Positions 1 to 6,297 of a DNA stretch of 6,297 nucleotides are shown here, in pieces. Source of the DNA: an uncultured Acidobacteriota bacterium. GTDB taxonomy: Bacteria; Acidobacteriota; Blastocatellia; RBC074. The position numbers and the translations under genes were made by a program. The first letter of the stretch is position 1, and each line of letters opens with the position of its first letter. The notes under the pieces were generated by a model that saw nothing but the letters and a program-made list of their open reading frames with translations, was not told the origin of the DNA and made no database searches. Location of the stretch: assembly GCA_937967285.1 (NCBI GenBank), contig CALBSU010000688.1, positions 1 to 6,297 on the forward strand. The letters are read 5' to 3'.

Positions 1-1
1 G

Positions 2-2050
2 CCGTCGGTGGCTATTCAGATTCCGGCAGCGAACGGGGCCAATCCGCTGACGCTGAACGGGACGGCCGCCGATGACGGGAATGTCGTGCTGGTCGCATGG
101 TCTACCGATCGAGGGAAATCCGGGGCTGCCGCCGGGACAGGCGCCTGGACAGCCGCCGGTATCCCGCTGCAGAAAGGCAGGAATACCGTCACAGTGACGG
201 CCTGGGACGCGGCCGGTAATTCAGGCTCGGCCGTTATCGTTGTCGATCACTCTCCGGTGACATCGATCGTCACGCTGGCCGGAACGGGTGCGAGCGGATC
301 GTCGGGCGACGGCGGGCGTGCTTCGACTGCTCGGCTGTGGGCTCCGGTCGGAATCGCCGTCGACAAGTCGGGCAATGTCGTCTTCGTCGACGGCAACAAT
401 CGCAGAGTTCGCAGAGTCACGTCCGACGGGATGATCGAGCGGTTCGCCGGAACCGGCGACCTCGGGTCGAGCGGCGACGGCGGACCTGCGGTTTCGTCCA
501 CGATGAACGCTCCCGTGGGGATCGCGATCGACAAGTCAGGCAATGTCTTCATCGCCGATGCAAATACTCACCGCGTGCGACGGATCGATCCGAACGGCAT
601 CGTCACGACCGTCGCAGGTTCGGGCGAGGGCTTCGGCGGCTACGGCGGCGATGACGGCCCGGCAATTGCCGCCCAGTTGCGCTCGCCCGCCGCGGTCGCC
701 GTCGACGATAACGGCAACATCTACATTGCGGATCGCTCGAATCACCGCATCCGCCGAGTCAATGCGGCATCCGGCGTCATCACGACCTTCGCCGGACTCG
801 GAACCGTCGGATTCAGCGGCGACGGCGGCCCGGCGATCGCCGCGGAACTGTGGCTGCCTTCGGGCCTCGCCTTCGACGCGCAGGGCAACCTCTTCATCGC
901 AGATCAGGGAAACCAGCGGATCAGAAGAGTCGCCGCAGCCACCGGGATCATCGAAACCGTTGCCGGTACGGGCCGTGCAGGCTTCAGCGGCGACGGGATT
1001 CCGGCGATCGAGGCCGAGATCAGCGTCGGCTTCCCGACCGGCATCGCCGCGGATCCGGCAGGCAACGTCTGTTTCACCGATCGCGGAAACCATCGCGTCA
1101 GGTGCATCGACCGTCAGACCGGTCTGATCACGACCGTTGCGGGAATCGGCGCTCAGGGCTTTTCCGGGGACGGCAGCGATCCGCAGGCAGCCGAACTGGC
1201 GTTTCCGACAGGGCTGGCCATCGACGCGGCCGGAAACCTCTTCATCAGCGATACCTCGAACAATCGCATCCGGCGAACGATTGCATCAGCATCGCTCGGA
1301 TCTGCGGTCGCCGTTTCGGCGGCGAGTTATTCATCGATGCTCGCTCCTGAATCGATAGCTGCGGCGTTCGGACCGAATCTGGCGACCGATCTCGAGGCTG
1401 CCGCCGGTCTGCCTCTGCCTGTCGCTCTTGCCGGGACCTCGATCAGGATCCGTGACAACCTCGGGGTTGAGCGGCTCTCGCCTCTCTTCTTCGCCTCGCC
1501 GGGTCAGATCAACTTTCAGATTCCCGCAGGAACATCCAACGGCATCGCAGAGATGACGGTAATTAATAATGAAGGACGAATTTCGACCGGAACGGTCGGG
1601 ATCTCATCCGTTGCGCCCGGGCTCTTCACGGCCAACTCGACCGGCTCAGGCGTCGCCGCGGCCGTCCTCTTCAGACGCGCCCCTGACGGGCAGGAGAGCT
1701 ACGAGCCCGTCTCGGTCTACGATCAGAACTCGAACCGCTTCATCCCGCTCCCAATCGAGCTTCGTCAGGGAGGAGAAGTCGCTTCTCTCATCCTTTTCGG
1801 CACCGGCTGGCGCTCGAACGGCGGTCTGGCCAATGTGCGGGCAACCATAGGCGGGATCGATCTTCCGGTCATCTATGCCGGGCCGACTCCGGGGCTGGTC
1901 GGTCTGGATCAGTGCAATATCCTGCTCGACTCGGCACTGGCCGGCAGGGGCGAAGTCGAAATAATTCTGAGCGTCGATGGGGAGATCTCAAATCGTGTCA
2001 GCGTCAGCTTCGGTGCGACCGCCGGTGCGCACGCCCCCGGCGTGCGATGA
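2..2050 (+). CDS. Secreted NHL-repeat protein with Ig-like and TIGR03437-type C-terminal domains (5'-truncated by window)
   Basis: This is an extracytoplasmic beta-rich protein of unknown ligand. The reading frame is open to the window edge, so the GTG at 8 is not taken as the start; a signal peptide and further domains presumably lie upstream. Residues here count from that GTG. Residues 1-80 resemble bacterial Ig-like repeats (VAWSTDRGKSG, then GRNTVTVTAWDAAGN). Residues 87-424 hold six NHL repeats with cores near 115, 171, 229, 286, 345 and 402 (pattern GIAxDxxGNxxIADxxNHRIRRV). Each core is preceded by a glycine-rich loop such as GFSGDGGPA, consistent with a six-bladed propeller. Residues 431-668 match the Solibacter-type C-terminal domain: SAASYSS, LAPESIAAAFG, SPGQINFQIP, SVAPGLFTAN, LFGTGWR. 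NHL propellers generally bind proteins, glycans or nucleic acids; no catalytic role is visible. The last nine residues come from a REP-like hairpin. Domain calls are firm and the function is unknown. Confidence 0.93.
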   Translation, partial: PSVAIQIPAANGANPLTLNGTAADDGNVVLVAWSTDRGKSGAAAGTGAWTAAGIPLQKGRNTVTVTAWDAAGNSGSAVIVVDHSPVTSIVTLAGTGASGSSGDGGRASTARLWAPVGIAVDKSGNVVFVDGNNRRVRRVTSDGMIERFAGTGDLGSSGDGGPAVSSTMNAPVGIAIDKSGNVFIADANTHRVRRIDPNGIVTTVAGSGEGFGGYGGDDGPAIAAQLRSPAAVAVDDNGNIYIADRSNHRIRRVNAASGVITTFAGLGTVGFSGDGGPAIAAELWLPSGLAFDAQGNLFIADQGNQRIRRVAAATGIIETVAGTGRAGFSGDGIPAIEAEISVGFPTGIAADPAGNVCFTDRGNHRVRCIDRQTGLITTVAGIGAQGFSGDGSDPQAAELAFPTGLAIDAAGNLFISDTSNNRIRRTIASASLGSAVAVSAASYSSMLAPESIAAAFGPNLATDLEAAAGLPLPVALAGTSIRIRDNLGVERLSPLFFASPGQINFQIPAGTSNGIAEMTVINNEGRISTGTVGISSVAPGLFTANSTGSGVAAAVLFRRAPDGQESYEPVSVYDQNSNRFIPLPIELRQGGEVASLILFGTGWRSNGGLANVRATIGGIDLPVIYAGPTPGLVGLDQCNILLDSALAGRGEVEIILSVDGEISNRVSVSFGATAGAHAPGVR
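266..1279 (+). repeat. Six tandem NHL repeats (beta-propeller coding region)
   Basis: Six in-frame units of about 57 codons (core-to-core spacing 56, 58, 57, 59 and 57) encode the propeller of the first gene. Every unit has a TVAGTG-like strand, a GDGG-type loop, and the core GxAxDxxGNxxxxDxxNxRxRR. Unit 3 has a longer glycine loop (GEGFGGYGGDDGPA). Unit 5 is the only one with cysteines, at 355 and 366 of the visible protein. At DNA level the units have diverged, so this is an old protein repeat and not a recent tandem expansion. Confidence 0.9.
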
Positions 2051-2087
2051 TTTTCATTATCTCGCACGCTTGGAGCGTGCGCACCGG
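2022..2087. repeat. REP-like doublet: two inverted 25-base hairpin units
   Basis: Bases 2022-2046 and the reverse complement of 2063-2087 match at 22 of 25 positions, including a perfect 13-base outer arm (CCGGTGCGCACGC at 2022-2034 against GCGTGCGCACCGG at 2075-2087). A 16-base AT-rich spacer (2047-2062) separates them. Each unit also folds on itself: 8-bp stems 2028-2035/2039-2046 (loop CCC) and 2063-2070/2074-2081 (loop TGG). Of the three differences, two form a compensatory pair that keeps the stem (C:G in one unit, T:A in the other) and the third is in the loop. The arrangement, a foot sequence plus a small hairpin in inverted pairs at a gene end, is that of REP/BIME elements. The family in this genome, and any cognate REP-associated tyrosine transposase, cannot be seen here. 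Confidence 0.75.
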
Positions 2088-2099
2088 AGTGCACACCGG
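2084..2099. promoter_or_regulatory. Near-palindrome next to the -35 box; operator candidate or third REP fragment
   Basis: CCGGAGTGCACACCGG matches its own reverse complement at 14 of 16 positions and ends one base before the candidate -35 hexamer at 2101. Its right half (2089-2099) also repeats the outer arm of the neighbouring REP unit (2077-2087) at 10 of 11 positions. It may therefore be only a degenerate third REP piece. Position and symmetry would suit a dimeric regulator of the downstream pair, but no regulator is identified. Confidence 0.3.
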
Positions 2100-2100
2100 T

Positions 2101-2129
2101 TTGCCGATATTATTCCGGTAATCTATTAT
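2101..2129 (+). promoter_or_regulatory. Sigma70-type promoter candidate for the cytochrome/DUF1501 pair
   Basis: TTGCCG at 2101-2106 and TATTAT at 2124-2129 are separated by exactly 17 bases in an AT-rich stretch, each close to the consensus hexamers. Transcription would begin near 2136, leaving a leader of roughly 45-50 bases before the ATG at 2183. It is the best promoter match in the only intergenic gap preceding the two-gene unit. It is based on pattern alone; Acidobacteriota promoters are not well enough known to be certain. Confidence 0.5.
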
Positions 2130-2164
2130 CATCGACATCCCGTAAACGCGGGTAGCGACATCTA

Positions 2165-2182
2165 CCTTTTCAATATTCGATC
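2165..2182 (+). promoter_or_regulatory. Pyrimidine/AT-rich leader without Shine-Dalgarno before ATG 2183
   Basis: CCTTTTCAATATTCGATC directly precedes the cytochrome gene and contains no GGAG- or GAGG-like element. The start is nevertheless supported by the signal peptide it opens and by the in-frame stop at 2153-2155. Initiation probably relies on an unstructured AT-rich leader. Confidence 0.45.
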
Positions 2183-4789
<2,607 letters not shown>

Positions 4790-4793
4790 CGGC

Positions 4794-6224
<1,431 letters not shown>

Positions 6225-6229
6225 ATAAA

Positions 6230-6253
6230 GTTTCCAGTTGCCGGTTTCCAGTT
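6230..6253. repeat. Short tandem repeat GTTTCCAGTT, 14-base period
   Basis: GTTTCCAGTT occurs at 6230-6239 and again at 6244-6253, a few bases after the DUF1501 stop. Read on the minus strand it gives the peptide KLETGNWKL, a pattern seen in longer intergenic arrays in several bacterial groups, from general familiarity. Only two units are present here, so it may be the edge or remnant of a larger array. No stem-loop with a T-run is seen, so it is not called a terminator. Confidence 0.45.
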
Positions 6254-6297
6254 TTAAATGACTGTTCTGGTTATTTACCATCGCACATTTGCCAACT
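6254..6297. other. AT-rich intergenic end of window, no gene seen
   Basis: The last bases are clearly poorer in G and C than the genes before them. They hold no start codon with a plausible ribosome site and no strong hairpin. The end of the cytochrome/DUF1501 transcript is therefore either beyond the window or Rho-dependent. Confidence 0.4.

Noticed and set aside
8..10. GTG as the start codon of the NHL-repeat gene
   Set aside because: The frame stays open to the window edge, an Ig-like domain is already under way, and an exported protein would need a signal peptide that is missing here.
2028..2081. REP hairpins as intrinsic terminators of gene 1
   Set aside because: The stems are strong but the second has no T-run after it and the first only four T's several bases away. 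They may still slow or end transcription, but the canonical pattern is absent.
2139..2152. CCCG...CGGG stem in the leader as a riboswitch or attenuator
   Set aside because: Only four base pairs form, with no further structure or conserved core; too weak to call.

Overview
The window looks like a moderately GC-rich bacterial chromosome segment, most likely from an Acidobacteriota. The clearest clue is the C-terminal domain of the first gene. It matches the 'Solibacter uncharacterized C-terminal domain' type (TIGR03437), which is concentrated in that phylum and is often joined to NHL propellers, as here. The exported DUF1549/DUF1553 cytochrome and DUF1501 pair that follows is common in Planctomycetota, Verrucomicrobiota and Acidobacteriota. 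Class cannot be fixed from the sequence; Blastocatellia-like or Bryobacterales-like are guesses.

Layout, all genes on the + strand. (1) Bases 2-2050 hold the 3' part of a gene for a large secreted or surface protein: an Ig-like domain, a six-repeat NHL beta-propeller, then the TIGR03437-type domain. Its true start lies upstream of the window. (2) Bases 2022-2100 are a compact palindromic block. Two inverted 25-base copies of a REP-like hairpin are separated by 16 bases, followed by a short degenerate third piece. The first copy lies inside the end of gene 1 and encodes its last residues and runs up to its stop codon. (3) Directly after it is a good sigma70-type promoter candidate (TTGCCG, 17 bases, TATTAT; 2101-2129). 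(4) Bases 2183-4789 encode a Sec-exported c-type cytochrome with PSCyt1 (PF07635), DUF1549 and DUF1553 regions and two CxxCH motifs. (5) Bases 4794-6224, after a 4-base gap, encode a DUF1501 protein with a twin-arginine signal. (6) Bases 6225-6297 are AT-rich, contain a short direct repeat, and show no gene or convincing terminator.

Genes 2 and 3 almost certainly form a two-gene transcription unit, and both products are predicted to act outside the cytoplasm. The heme protein would reach the periplasm unfolded through Sec and the DUF1501 protein folded through Tat. Their co-occurrence is well known but, as far as I know, their biochemical role is not established. Links to polymer breakdown have been suggested but cannot be tested here. 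Gene 1 is probably an independent unit. No RNA gene, CRISPR array, transposase or phage gene was found.
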